Shown here: one piece after another, positions 37,768 through 52,700 of the stretch | How the letters are laid out: every line of letters begins with the position of its first letter | Numbering within the stretch: the first letter of the stretch is position 1 | Assembly: GCA_036345935.2 (NCBI GenBank) | Contig: JADWOT020000009.1 | Coordinates: 8,327,381-8,391,380, forward strand | DNA length: 64,000 nt | DNA from: Taenia hydatigena | Lineage: Eukaryota > Platyhelminthes > Cestoda > Cyclophyllidea > Taeniidae | Direction of reading: 5' to 3' | Notes under the pieces: generated by a model | Database searches by the model: none | What the model was told of the DNA's origin: nothing | Seen by the model: only the letters and a program-made list of their open reading frames with translations | Made by a program: the position numbers and the translations under genes

Positions 37768-40700
37768 GTCTACCTTGTTGATGCGGCTTTGGAGGGTAAG
37801 CAGGCGAAAAGCGACAAAGCCGCTTCGGACCTAATGTGCAATATCGCCATTGCAGATATTACAAAAGTCAGCGTTGATGATTTTGTGGTATGTCTTTCCA
37901 TTCGCTTTAGCTCTTTGAATGTTAGAAGCAAATCACCCTCATCGATATGTCATACTTTGCTGCAATCAAGCGGTCCGAGTTTCTCAGTCTTAAGTGGAAT
38001 GGCAGGGATAAGAAAATTTACGCACCAAACATTGTCGAGTCTACAAAGTGGTTTAATCAGCTCAATTTTTGGGTTCAAAAGGAAATCCTAAAGTATCCTG
38101 CTGTGAACAAGCGTACAGAAATGCTTTCTTATTTCATAAAATTAGCCAAGGTGAGTCGGACGTACCTGGTGCCGTCATCTTTATAAAGGACTCCATAATT
38201 TATGTAGACTGTGCATTTATTATTATTTAGGATGTGGAAATAGGTTTAAAATGCCTTCCTATGCGTTGTAGGCAATTTCACGTGAATGCTGTTATCGGTT
38301 GGAACAGTTGCTATTTCCATGTATTGTCTTAACATCCTTCGTGAGGGCTGATAGATGATTGAAAATGTCCTAGTTGCGATTAATGCTGACTTTAGCTCAC
38401 ATATTCTTAGAATTTTTCTGAAAGCATCACGGTTCTTCCCACGCAGTGGGAATGTTCACTTATACTCATGTGCGATTCTGCATGTTGCTTCTCTTTATTT
38501 AGCACTTGGTGGAGGTGAACAATCTCTACTCAGCCATGTCAATAGTTTCGGCCCTCCAAGTGGAGTGTATCTACCGTTTGCGTCTCACCTGGTCTGGTCT
38601 CGGCCATCGTGAGCGGGCGGCCTATCGACGGCTGGAGGAGCTCTTTGGCCAACAGGACAACTGTCGCCTCCTCCGCGAGCACACTGCCGCCATGCGTCTC
38701 CCTGGTATCCCCTACCTCGGTGAGTTTCCTCTTCATTCGAATTATTTTCCATGCCGTATACATTGATTCCGCAGTCGTTCGGCGTAGGTATGACAAGTGC
38801 TTCCCCCTCCCTGGGAAATATGTTTATAATAGTGGTTTTACTTCGTCTTCCGTTTTTATCAAATTGGAGTAGCTTTTCAATGTTTTTGTGAATGCCGTTT
38901 GCGTTATCAGTCTTATGCATATTTGGTGTGCTTGTGCATACAACTCCCTTTTGTCTGTCTGTTCTACAATAGTGTAAAAGGCACACTGCGAGTCGTATTG
39001 GGGAGGTTGCGCCAATCTTGGCTGCATAATTTTTTCTAGCGTTATGAGGAGCTCTTCACTGAGCCATAAAAAGGGCTATTTTCTTCCTGTGTCTTGGTAA
39101 TTTGCTAAACAAAAATGCATACGTTAGCAACTGAGATGGAATAAAGTATGGGTTATTTGGATAAAGAAGTGCTATCTATATCTCATGCCTTTCGCAAGTG
39201 ATCATTTTTGCTGACACATGTATTCCTGTGCCAGATGGAATGGCGATACTTGCTGATACTCTTGAAACCATCCACTTGTACATAATTTAACCCCTTCTCT
39301 CGAAAGAGGACTCTACAAAGTCTTCCTCTGACTACTACTTTTTTGATATTTACAATGGCGAAAATCCAATACAATAAGATGATTGCTCTCAGGGCACCTG
39401 GAAACAACCTGCTTTACTCCGGTGTGAGGCAAATAAACTGCTGCAAGTGATTTTACCACTCAGTTGGGTGAGGCTGATGAGAGGCTGTTATTTTTCCATC
39501 TTCCCCATCCTCCTCACTTACGCAGTATTCATCGAAGCCCGGAGTGATTCGCAGGCATTTGGTGTGCACGGACGCTTTAGCGATATTCAGGCACAACGTT
39601 GTGAAATTCCATCTTTTATTCGTAATCTATTGCTTCTTTTTTTGCTCCGCTTTGAAGATAACGCTGGGGTGAATTCTTACTACACAAATTTTGTTTTGTC
39701 TGAATGCCTAAAATCGAACACTTTGTGCTAGTGGAATTTGAAATTGGTGTACTATGGATGGTTCAGTTGTAAGTGCCAGTGGTGAAAAAGCTCAAGTATC
39801 ATGAACGGGCCAGACATTTTCTGCTGACTTCGTTTCGCGTGCAAATGTAAACAATGGGTTAAACTGTAAAAACTGAGTCCATCCTGTAAATGCTCTCCTC
39901 ACGCCGCATTGCTTCATGGCTTTCAACCGATGTCTGCCCAGTAACTGACACTGCTTTTTTAATTTCATCATTTTTTTATTCTCGTCATGTTTCGAAAATT
40001 TTGGTCTCCTACGTGTGTGTGTGTGTGTCCACGCCAAGGCCGCCTGACGCCAAGGTGGCCTTGACGTTGGGATGGCTCTCTACTCTCTTCCTGCCCTTTC
40101 ACATGAAAGGCAATTCTTCTTCCTGTCAGCTGTGCTCCGATTTTGCTTAGTGTCACTTTTGTCTGAAAAGGCGAGGCGTGCATTATGGAATGCGCCCAAC
40201 TTTGTCCACCTCTGTCTTGATGAGGTAGTGTACCTAAACCCTAGTGCATGTGAATCGGATCATTGTCCCGAGCAGTAACTTGGTGGTTAAAACTTGGAAT
40301 AACAAACGCGAGTCGAGTCGCTCACTGATATGCTTCGTCTCACCTGTGTGTCTGGCCTCAGCTCAGATGCAAGCAGGTTAATTTGAAAGCACTACCTGGC
40401 CTGACTTGCTTCTTTTTGGGTCAAAGTCCAGTTTCGCATGCACTGACCCCTTCCACCTCGTGTGTGCACGCACGAACGCGTTTTGCATCAGCTGAAAAAA
40501 AGAATGAAGCCTTGCTGTTAGAATGTCCAGGGCACGCTAGCTTGATTTTGTCGCTGTTTCGATTGTGTAAATGCTACTGCTCTACTAGAGCCTCATAGCG
40601 TTTCTACCAGCTCTTCTATTTGACACTCCAAATGCCAATCATATAGCAATTTTTTCCGGTTAAGATCTCTCAAACTGCCACATTGAAACCAATTTAACAA

Positions 40701-43700
40701 ATTGTAAGTTGATGTATATGGTGGATGGAGAGTTCTGAGATAACGTCGAAACATTCCCGTCATTCACTATACTGTGTGCTTCGTTATGATCCTTGGACAC
40801 ATGTGGTCCTATTCTACGACCTGCGCCGGTTGCAGTCGCAAAAAATTGCATTGCCTTAGCATAGTTGGTCTGGAAAAATTGTTTTTTTTTTTTTGTTCGT
40901 AGCCTCCCTACCATCCATTTGCTTCGTGAGTCACACCCATTTACCATTGACTTAGCCGTACCAAATCGTTTAAGTGGCGCAAGCATCTCGTGATTCACAC
41001 CCATGAATACTACTATGTATGGTTTTTAAAAAAAAGGTATGCAACTCACTTCACATGAGCATCATCTTCACCAACGATATGCGCGTCGGTGTACGGGCAG
41101 AAATGGGATCCGAATTGTTGGTGCCACAACTCTGTGAAATCCTCAGATGCAGAAATCCAGGATGAGCGGGACTTGGATAGTTACTGTGGTAGGAGGTACA
41201 TACGGATGTATGGGAGGTGGTTTTCCTGACAAAAAAGTGCACTCGAGACTTGTGCAATCACCGCCTATCAAGGTTCGTGGGGTTTGCCTTTGTCTCCAAC
41301 TGTTAGACACTGAGTTTATGGCTTGTGCCATTAACTTCTGGCTGGAGAAGAAATCCAATTTCCGGTGTGTGTACGTGTGATTGGGATGCCAGCTGTTGCG
41401 ATCGCCCAATCAGGCACAGAGGTGTCGATGTATGGTGTTTTGGAGGTGGATAGCATGCTTCGACTAAACAGATCCACGCATTTTTGTATTTTTGTAGTCG
41501 AACAAACTGTTTTAAATTGCTGAGTGCTATTCTTATCCCACTGGCTTCGAAGGAAGAAGTGGCACTTCTCTCATTCTAATTCATCTTGCATTCTCCTCCT
41601 CTGTTTTGTTCTCTGATTCACTCGGCCTTTTAAACGTACTGCAATGTTGTAGTTATGGCCATATTTGGCTTCGCGGATGCGTTCTGTTTTATTAGGCGTG
41701 GACCACCTCTATGTCATCAAGTTTTGCGCGTGTACGCACACTTACAGCCACGTGTGAGTCGGTGTTTGTGCATATGCATGGATGTGGAGAGATGCAAGAG
41801 TAACTGACCCAGCGAGCAGACGGACGCCTACAGCATCTGCCGACCGTCCGGATGCTAACACCTAGCGCGAGCGCGCCGCACTACCGCCATCTCAGCACTC
41901 CCGATTACTCGTCGTCACCCCGAGTTCAGTCGGACCAAAACTACAACGCCATCGATACTCGTCCTAATGACGGTATCACTTTACGTGCCTTCTTTCATCA
42001 AATCGTTTCTTCCACTTGCAATCGAGGGCCTCGTGTTGCACAGTAGTGCACACTATTGTGATCAGACAGTGCGCACTTTACCACAAATTTATGTCAAAAA
42101 GGTACAACCTACGACACCGAAATGAGCATTGGCTTAATTGAACCTATTTTATTACTGAAAAAAGGAGCCCGCGCTTACTTGAGGAAAAAAGATCAACCTC
42201 ATGTTAACAGATGATGCGAAGGTTATGAAAGTGCGCCATAAGTGAACTAGTTTTGGCACCCTTTCGCCATATACTTCATTTATTCAACAAGACTCGACAA
42301 CTTTTGTGAAATTATGTGCCATATGGCGTGATACACGGCATATATGACCTGAAATGCCCCAGGAACTGAGATATATTATGTCTTGAACACGGAATAATTC
42401 CATCCCCTTTGTAGGCTGGCATGAAATAGACCTATTTTGCCTTTCATGTTTCATTTGAACGCGTCTTCTGGGAGTTTCCTATCCAATTCCTATCTCTCAT
42501 TGACGAAGAAAAGATACCGATGTGCTAGTCTCTTAATTAGGCGCTAGCGACTCCAACACTCGCCTTTTCTTCGGCAGAACTTTTTGAGGTGCCGTTTGCA
42601 AGGACCAAATTGTCAAACCCTGTCCACCTTGACTTGTTGCTTTTGTGTTTTAGTTTTGCATCTCCATAAAAGCTTGTTACTTATCACAATTGAAGTGGAA
42701 GTTTTGAGATTCCTTCGTACTAGTTGCGCAGATGTTGGAGCCGAAATGAAAGCGCTTTTGTCCGTCCTTATCAATATGTTAAGGCTTGAATGAGGTCAGG
42801 ACGCTTTTCGAGCCTTGCAGCATTGGGTTCTAGCATCAGAATTGTTTGTACTTTAAAACGACCTATCCTGCTGACTGGTCGGAAGGTCACACAGAAACCA
42901 CGCAAGTAAGTGTAGGTACACTCATTTCCGTTTCATTTCTCCTTTTTACGCGTTTTTCAATCTTGGACATTTACCGTACCTCCTCGTTCTACTATTCTGT
43001 CCTCCAGACAACATCTGCGAAATCTCCTTGTCTGACTAATGTGCCAATTTCAAGGGGGAAATAATCTCCGGTGGGATTATGCATGACCTCACCTCTTTTA
43101 TTAGCATTAGCCGTGATGGTTTACCGTAAAGTGGGTTGCAGGCTCTGCCCGCCTGTGTGCAATAGGGCAGCAGACATTGCTGTCAGACACTTCGGGCAGT
43201 GGCGATGGTAGTGGTGTGCTGTGTGTAATGAGGCATCAAAGATGAAATTGTTGTGCAATATTTAATCTGGATCATTCAATTATTTCTCTTGGTTGCGCCT
43301 GCATTTGTAGACGATCTCCGACTCAGCCGGACCAGATTGCACATTTATACGTTTACAGGCACCACCACCAAAAGGGGGAGGAACGCTTTATTAACCATAC
43401 CTGAAATAGTAAAGCTCACCAGTCCTGCAGCTCACTGCCGTCCACAATGTGAAACTCAGTGGGTGCTTGAGATCACAAGCACAATTTAAAACCCTTTTTT
43501 CTTACTTTAGCATCACCATTAGATTGACTGTGCATGTCATTATTTCCAACCCAAGTGACATTTAGGAATAAGTAAATGTCATTTTATTAGGCGTTGCAGA
43601 AGTGTGTGAGTGTGTATGACCTTGCCAAAATGTCATTTAGCGTTTTGTGTGATAAACCATCGCGGCACCGACCCCGAAAGTCCACCATTCGCCTGTTGAC

Positions 43701-46700
43701 CAGTATTGAATGCAAGTTAGCGCTAATTATTAGGACTGGTTTTGGTGCGAACGGGTACGTGGTTGGACATGTCTAAGAAAGGATGGGAACTGTCTTGACA
43801 TTAATCATTCTGGAAGATCTAACGAGATTGGTCTACTGTTATTTACCCATTTAAGTGCATTTTTCTGAAAGCCGTCACTTGAGTGTGGGTTCAGCGTGTT
43901 TCACCTCCAGATGGTAACGGTTTTGCTTTCTCTTTGTTATGTACCGAAATGCAGTGGGTAGCGTGGAGTCAAAAGCGAGCCACGCGATAGTACTTTGTCC
44001 CCGAACACTGGGGAACAGGTAACATTGATAGGAAAGGAAAACCAAAGTCCACATTTTTATCAATGAAATGCGGCATACATGTCAAGAAAGCAGGCTGTGG
44101 TGTTCCGCACTTTTTGACGATTATGGGGCTGTGGATACTGGGGTGCTTTTTGCTGTCATTGGAAATGCTGCAAGTTGAAAGACCGTGTTGTGTGGTAAGG
44201 AATGATGCTCTTATCAGGCCTGGCTTTGGCTTTTGCCTGTCTGATTGGTGGGTTGCCAGCGCCAGTCCGTTCGCGTCATCAACGTCTCGCATGGGCACTT
44301 TTTTGGGTAGATTTAATGTCTCTGGTTCTTTTGATAGCTCCACTTGCCTTGGGGCCATTCAAATGACCCAATCATCTCAAACAGCGAAGTTTTCGCTCCC
44401 AACTCTGGCTTGTAATGTTTGTTGTAATGTTTGTAATGTTTGTTGCGACCTCTTCGACTATACCTATGAGGAGACAACAAAGTAAGACTGTTGGGAATGT
44501 CAAAATAGTTTATTTGATGGAGTGGATTCCGTTTACAGATGCATTAGTATCAAATAACTCGAACAAATAAGGTGACTATCTGGGACAAATCCTGATGGAT
44601 GTCCTATAGCAAATATAGTCATTCTTGGTGCCATTTTCTCATGTTAACGAGGTATTTCAGTGGGAGGAGATTTATCCTTATCTATGAAAGTGAGGGAAAC
44701 CACTGCGGTTAATTTTATTCGCTACCTCAAACTTCTAACAACACATTTCGAAAGACTGTCGCTAGGCCATTTGAGAGGTGACGCCTCGCATAGGCCTCTA
44801 CTGCAGGCTCCACCCGTGACTGTAAAAGGGTGAACTTTTCTAGTCTAGCCTGTTTTTTAATGATGAAATTTTAAAATATTATCAACTTATGGCCTTCGGT
44901 TCGAAGGACCACAAATTATGGTAACATGGCAGCAGGTCAGTAGCCTTTATCATCTCTGTCTTTGTCTCTTCAACCTCATGGTTCTCCTTCTTGCCCTTCT
45001 CTAAACATAGGTCTCTATCTCTCTGATCTCATTTACACCAATGTGGCGCATCCGCGCATCAACGGACAGCCGACAACGGTTTGGGTGACGAAGTTGAACA
45101 CCATCGTCGACGCTATCGCTCACTTCCAGCAGTCGCGCTTCCGTAAGCCCCTTTCCCCAGAGAGAAAATGTCTTTACCTATCATCGGTAACATGTTTGAC
45201 ACATGCCAAGTTAAACAAATTGGAAATGGAGGGAGAAAATTTAATTGGTGTCATATTTATCCAGCATGATATGAGTACTGTAGCGATCGGTTTATCTCCA
45301 AAACGCAGCTGTTAGTCATGTTAACGATGATGTTCGTGTTTGGATAATCTACCCGGCTAGCAATCTGTACACTGTGCAATGCATTTTTGCTTTAGCAATA
45401 CTAATTCCTGTTACGACTCCCCTGCAACTGATCGGACTACCCTCAGGATCTATAGTTTCTTATGCATACTCGTAACCGCTGAGTTGAACTTACAAATTTC
45501 ATTCCTAAGGGGTGAAGGTTTTGCTCAACATGACCCAGTTTTTTTTTAAGTTGTCGGAGGGCCCACATTACGGCAAGTGCGAGTAAGACCGCGATCCTCA
45601 TTCCTCCAGCCTTCTTTTTCTGACGGGTGCTTGCCTGGTGGTCACCTAGCCCATCTCACAACTCCCCCTTCAAAAATTTTTCACAGTTCTTAAAGAAAGA
45701 TTATTTAAATTTATCAGCCGTTTTGCTCCTCTACCTTATCGCATGTGCATATGGGCACAGTTGGTCGGTGACGTTTGACGGCGCCTTTGATCGGTTCTTG
45801 CCACACTGGCGCGCTCACCATTTTTGCGCACTTTCTATTTTCGCCCAGACGCTGGAGGGGGAAAGAGGGGATGGGGATGCGTACACGGGTGCGGTCAATC
45901 CACGACCCGCGCGCGACGCTGGGCTAATTGACTCTCTCCCTCCGCTCTGCCATTCTAATCCTTCCCTGTTTGGTTTTTCACGCGGCAGGAGAATTCTGCT
46001 AAGGAGGAGTAATTGGATATTAATAAGTGCTGCGGGCTGAAGGTTGTAGTGGTGCCCGAGTTCTTCGATTTTATAGATGATTGAGGTGGACGAGAAGTGT
46101 GGAAGTCTCACCTAACCGTAACGCCATTGACTGAATGTTTGCGTGGTGCCATGAAGTATTTGAGATACGCTGGTGCAATTTTTAAAACCAAATTAAATAG
46201 CTACGTAAATTTATTTAAGATAGTTTGTAAATTCCACTTTCACAAAACATTTGGTCTGGAAGCCGTCTCACGCGCAGACCAAGCAAATTTATGGGGATGG
46301 GGTGATGTGTACCTTAGGGACAACCAACGATGTAGGCAATCAAACCTGACTACGCGCAAACTTATTTCCTGTAATCTATTAACTTATGCGCATGAAACCA
46401 TTGTGTTTAGCTTCCACTGTCTCCCACTCCTAAGCATAAGCAAATCATTTCATCATTTCCCTTAAGCATGGCAAGTCATTCTCAACGTGTTAATCTCGGG
46501 GGCTGACTACAATAGCGGTACATAATTCTTCATTATCAAGAATGAGTGTCTTGATAATCACAATGCATCCATCTTTGAGTGATTCATTACCTAAATCAAG
46601 GTGTTGATACCATTTCTGACCGGCACTTTCTGCTGCCACACAAAATTTTCACTTTCATGCAACTTTGGAACCAAATCACATTCCCAATAATACTGAGCTC

Positions 46701-49700
46701 TGCTTCATTTCGCATTCCCACAATCGCACATCACGAGTCTTCGCAGGCTGCTTCAAGTCATTGCGACGATCTCCACCCCAGACTGCACCAACTTTTGACA
46801 TGTCATAAGTGTAATGCATATATCCACCCCTCCCGTTTTCACTTCGCATCTCAACTTGACACATGGATTTTGTGCTGACTACTCCTCACTTTTTTGCCCA
46901 TAAAATGTTAAAAATATCATTGTGTTCTATCATTAAGTTTGAATAAATGTGCATGTGCTTGAGTTAGGTACTATTTATGCTTCTTAGTATCAATTTTTTA
47001 TTAAGAAAGCAGTAAATATAAATGTGCCGGTAATACCGGCTGGTCATTTAAATCACTTTAATCGTCTTAGCGTCCTTTTTCGATTTACGGGTGCTATTTC
47101 ATCAATTTAATTAACGCAATGGGAATTCTGCAGTACTTTGACGACAAGGAAGGGCTAATTCAGCCATTCCTTATCGCTGTTTTTCTATGTGCATTCAGCT
47201 TTCCAAGTGAACGAGAGCATCCGTGCCTATCTACTTGCTCAGTCTTACATTGAGGAGTTGCAGAAGTTCCTCGAGGACGCAAACTTCAAAATGTCCCTCC
47301 ACCTTGAGCCGCCCCCAATACTTGATGCCTCTTCGCCTTCTGCTCCGCTATCGCTGATGGCTCCCGCTGCTGCTGCCAACGGACACAGCACAGAAGGCTC
47401 GCGGAGAGGTGTCTCGGCAGTGGCGCGCGTGAGCGCGGCCACCTCGTGTAAGACCTCTCCGTTGGTCGTTGCCCTCTCTCTCTCCGACCGGGAGCAGGCA
47501 CCGCGTAAGAAGACACTGCCATCAGCAGTGCAACCACTCAGCTTCAAGATGACTGCGGTCGCACTGGAGAAGGCGGCGATGGGCGGGGGCGCCGAAGTAG
47601 AAGCGGAGGTGGACGCAGAGGGAGAGGAGACGGAGGTCCTCTGCACTAAGTCTATAAAGACTGGCACTGCAGTGAAACTGTCGCTTCCACCGAATCCCGT
47701 CGGATTGCTAGAAAGCGGCGGATGTGCTCTCAACCTTGCTACTGTCTCCATTGACTCTAAGACCTGTTTCGCTAATGACACACCTGTTTCCAAGGCAAAG
47801 AAGGTGGTTATTTCACTGTTTTTTTTGTCCAGATGTGCTATAAATTTACATTTCGAGCACCAAAATGCGAAATTTAGGTAAAACCCACAGAGCATGTTAG
47901 AAATGAATATCAAGATTTCGCATTTGAGGCAAAAACTCCAGAAATCTACTAGAAATTTTATGGAAGAGGATTGGTACCTGAAAATGATGCTCGATCTAGG
48001 AGTGTGGAGGCAGCTTGGAGCCGTAATAGAGACATTGTTTGAAAAGTAAGAGTTAGCAAGCTGGTTGTAGAATTATACTTGATGATCTGGATAAATCACG
48101 ATAAGTAATCCTCTCGACATAGATCGTAAGAAGGCATTTCTTGGAAATAGCGTGGCTGCAAGCGTAATAGGTTGTGTGTGACAAAGCATTCAGGCGTAAT
48201 AGCCTTCACTGTAAAATCATGTTGTAAACAGGGCTGACACTACAGCATAAACTTCAGAAATGTATTTTGGATCTATTTTTTCGAAAGGAAGGGGTATTGT
48301 TGTGCGAAGATGCAAAAGCATGTGACTAGATTGGTTCAGTAAGAATTCCCAGAAAGTTGACATTTTTACTACCGAGATAGTTCACTCCTCGCTCATTCAT
48401 TTCACTAAAAACATTGCAAAGAAAGAAGCAGAATGCCTTTTTGAACTTTTCGCTTTCCACATGAAAGCTGTATTTGATAATATTGAATATTTCCTCCAAG
48501 ATTATGATCGTAGCATTCATCACAACATCGTTGAGCCTCAGGTTCAAATGGATGTCACTGGCAGCAGCGATCAAAAGAGCTGGTTTTACACGAGGAAATA
48601 ACTTGAAAAAAACTAAAGCACAACCAGCGACAGAATGTTCCTGTTTTGCGGTGCAGGAATTGGTACTTTATTTAAAACCACGGCAGTTGGATTCATTGTG
48701 GAGGTTGGTGTCAGCCTCTGTGCATCTACTGAAATACAGCACAAATTTTCAGCTGTCAACAGATCCTAAGTAAAAAAAGAAGTCAATAGAGATCAACATG
48801 ATTTCTGATTTCCACACGGATGTCATTTCCAAATTTGACTGATATTCAGCCTTAGGGCGTACACAAGTTTTTATCTCCTTGACTGTCTTTGAGGAATTAT
48901 ACACAAAACTTGACCTCTGGGACTTTTTAAGTCTGCTTGTTCTTTGAGACGGACCAGTAGTGGACATTGAAATTGGCAATACTTGTGACATTTTTACCAG
49001 TCATATTTCCATACCTTTTACCTGAAATTGTATTCCCATTCGTCTCACAACTGTGTGTCAACGCTCCATCTTGACCGTGCTTATTAAATCTTGCTCCAGG
49101 AGTGTTTGGTCGGAAAGGCCTTGGAATCACTGAAACCCTCCTGTGATGATGCGTCGACCTCGACGGACTCCAAATCGTTGCGTGTGACGACGCACGACCG
49201 GGAGGTGCAGGTACCCCAATTTTACCCCTCTGCCTCCGTCTCCACCAGCTGCCTCCTCTGTGGTCGTTCGCCACAGCAAGAGCGGCAACCTGAATCCCAA
49301 TCTAACTCCCGCCACACCACGGTCTGGTAGGTTTTGTTGTTTTCTGTCTGTTTTGAAGCCTTTACGTATGTATATCCGTGGAACTTCTTTTCCATAAGTA
49401 CAAGTCGACATGTGTGCACAGATTGCCTTAACAGGTGTGTAAGGGGATTGAGGGTGTTGTTTTACCTGGCTTCGTTTTTCATCGGATTTCCTCCTCCTCC
49501 CTCACCCAGCGGTCTGGTGGTTGTAGTTCCTTCGACCTCTTTCCAATTTAACCCTAAGAACCGTTTGATTTACACATTTGCAATTCTGTCGGGACTTCTT
49601 GCGATCTTGAATTAAACGTTTCTCATTGTATTACAGCATAGCCTTTTCACATTTACTCCTATTTCTTTGATTGGTGGTAATTACAACGCTTCAGTGAATT

Positions 49701-52700
49701 CCATAAAGAACCTTTTCTTGAACAGGACATACCTGAGGATTGTTCAACATTGGATTGGCAGTCGACTTTTAGGCTTACAATTTTGGCAGATTTTCTTTCC
49801 CGCTAGCATCGACCTTTTAAGTATTGGCTTTGCGGTAACAAATGCAAAAGTCCAAGTATTAGTGACTGTGGTGGCTTTGTGCCACAACTCTTCACAATTT
49901 GTGTGCAAAGCGAGGCTTTCAAGATTCCTGCCATATGCATGCACTATATCCTTAATGGTCATAAATCGAAACTGCGCGGCCGAATGGAATTGGTCAACTA
50001 GGTTCTTGCAAAATTTGGCTATCAGTTCTATCGCTTCACTCAACTACCGATATTCCCGTTTGGTAGCTCGCCCTTTATAATAGCGACTTTTGGTTGTCAA
50101 CGGCATTTGTTTGAAGAGGCCGAATTTCTAATCCAGCCGATTTTCATTACTTTGTGTTGTGAAGAGGCATACCAGTAAGGTTTTCCCCATTTATTAATGG
50201 CAGCCTAGACACCGAGCCGTTGTTGGCTTGTGGGTGGTCTCCTAACTAGTCTGTATTACGTATTATTCGCACCGTCCATTACTCCAAAAATACTTCATCA
50301 ATGCGTTTTATTGGTCTACGTTGTTTGTTCATTCAGCTTTTATGATGCTCTCAGAACAAAGTGGCGCGGATCAGATAATTTGGTGGAGCGTGTCTATTGG
50401 GCTAGCTTTATTCCTAAGGTATTCGAATGTAGTCAAGCTTTACTCGTTCATTCTGCACCTCCCTTGGCTAAGAGATGCTATGCACGAGACAACGACGGCA
50501 CCCTATTGTCCGCGCAGGTGTGCAAATTTGAAAAACCTGCTGATTCACCCACCGTTCAGCTGTGTGTAAATGCCACGCTGGGCATTCGAAAGTTAGCTTT
50601 ATTTTGCTCTGCATTTTTTGGTCACACAGTCGGCAAATTTTTACACAGCCCAACAAATTCGCACTTACTTCCTTCACTTGATAAGCTTGACGCTATTTTT
50701 AATCACCTTCCCATGAAGGCCTGGGAAATGCCGGTTAATCTTGTTCCTCCTTCCAACGGGGCACGAAGAATTATGTCTGTCTTTGTGGCATGAATCTGAT
50801 TCAGCCTTTCAGCTTATCTAGATGTATCTTGCCAGCGAACCACTCAGAATCGCTAGTAATTCTATCCGTTCCCGGTTTACTTTTGGAGTTCCACTTTATG
50901 GTGCATTTGATTACCTCTCTATATCCCACCCTGTAAATATCTTATTGAAAATTGAAATTGTTAGATTGTCCTTAGCGAAGTACTACATTTGCACTCCATT
51001 GCACGTTGTTTTTTGCTTTCTTTTAGTTCGCTCTCCGAGAACGTTCTCTCCTCCGACTCACCCAGCCAATCAAACAAGGCGACTGCTTTTGACCCAGCTA
51101 GGGTCGAGGCTCCGATCACTCCCGTCTCCTCTACCCTACCCAAGTCACCTCTTGCCCAAGGACGCGACGTCTACTCAGCTGTGTTAGCTGTGGCCAATCC
51201 AACTCACCAACAGAGTTCCGCCAACGAAGCGGCGAAAAGCCTTCCCGGTAAGCTTCGTGGCCAAACCTGCTTTCAATGACTAATCTTACCAGCTTGCAGC
51301 GTCTCAAGGTTTAAGTAGGTTTACCAATGTTTTTCTGTTTGCTCTCCCATTGGCTGCCAACACGATGGCGATTTTTTATCCATTGCATTTAGTTTTTGTT
51401 GGGTTGACGTGGCATGGATAAAAGCGCCAAAAATTTCCATTCAACTTTACGCATCCATACCTTTATTCATGAGTGAGAGTTCAACTCACCTAATCTCACC
51501 TTCTTGTTACGAAGTCGGGAAGCCGTGTAGGAAACAGCGTTGAAGCACTTCAACTGATAAGTTTGGGCTCACCTTTAATGAAAAGGTGGCGTTGTCTATC
51601 TACCTGGTCAGTTTGTACTAATTTCACCTAATTTTTGTGCTTGTACGCATCTCAAACGCATCGAGGTTTAATAAGCTGGCATTATGTATAATTGCATTCT
51701 ATAATTAATTCTAAAAGGAGTCATCACGCTGCTTTGAACAAACAAATTTCCTGAGACTTCAGTCTTCATTTTCCTAGTTGGCTTGATCCTGAGTAATGCA
51801 GGAGATTACCTTATTGACAGAAATCAAAGCGAGTGAAATACCCATGAGGCCTGACTTTATGAAGTTGGCAACCTTTTACTGATGTTAAAGAGCTTGCAAT
51901 CATGCGGTATTTGTAATTGTAGAATCCGGAGCGTCTTTCACTCTCCCCTCTCGGTCCAAGGAGAACATCTCTCAGTGGCCACCCACCGCCTTTCCCTTCA
52001 TCATGGCTCTGCGACCCGCCTGTGTGCTTTGTGAGGGTCCCGTCAACCGCAAAACTGTCGGACGTCTCATTCCCCCGGGACTGGATCAGGCTTCCAGCAC
52101 GCTGATGAACTTGAGCACCTTCAGCGATGACGGCTCCAACTCTCCTTGTCCTTTTCCCGTCACTCCTACTCCTCCTCTTCCGCCACCGACCGCACAGCCG
52201 CAGCAAAGGTACCCTCGGAACGCCCCCTGGAAGCCCTTCTGGACGGCTCTCGTGGTGATGGAGGGCTGGACTTCTGCCTATATGGTCTACTTCGACGCTG
52301 TGGCGAAGAAGCCTTATCGACGTGAGGATGTAAGCTGGCTCCTCTTTTCATACTAAATATAACTGTATCAATTAGGAAGGGTAATTTGATCGTTTAGAAT
52401 TCATTCATGATGAAGCAACTAAACTCTAATGCTCTCGTTATTCCATTTTTGGCAGATTTATTTGTTCAGCTAAAATGTCAACATTGGCAAACACAGGGGA
52501 GTAGTGTGTTTGCGCAGTTACTTATTCCTACCGAGGTTTGTCATTGCCCACTCGCGCTAATTTTAGTTCGCAGTTGGTCGGTGTCAAATCCAGCCCTTCC
52601 AGCAATCCCCCATAGATGGGGGCAAGGTGGATTGCCTTCCGAGCATAGGTTTGGCGCGTCACCGCAACGGCACAGTGGACGAGACCTCCTTCTTACTGAC

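Noticed and set aside
47245..47913. 222-codon ORF on the minus strand
   Set aside because: It is the antisense shadow of the RALGPS exon 47199-47803, which has RasGEF motifs and matched splice sites.
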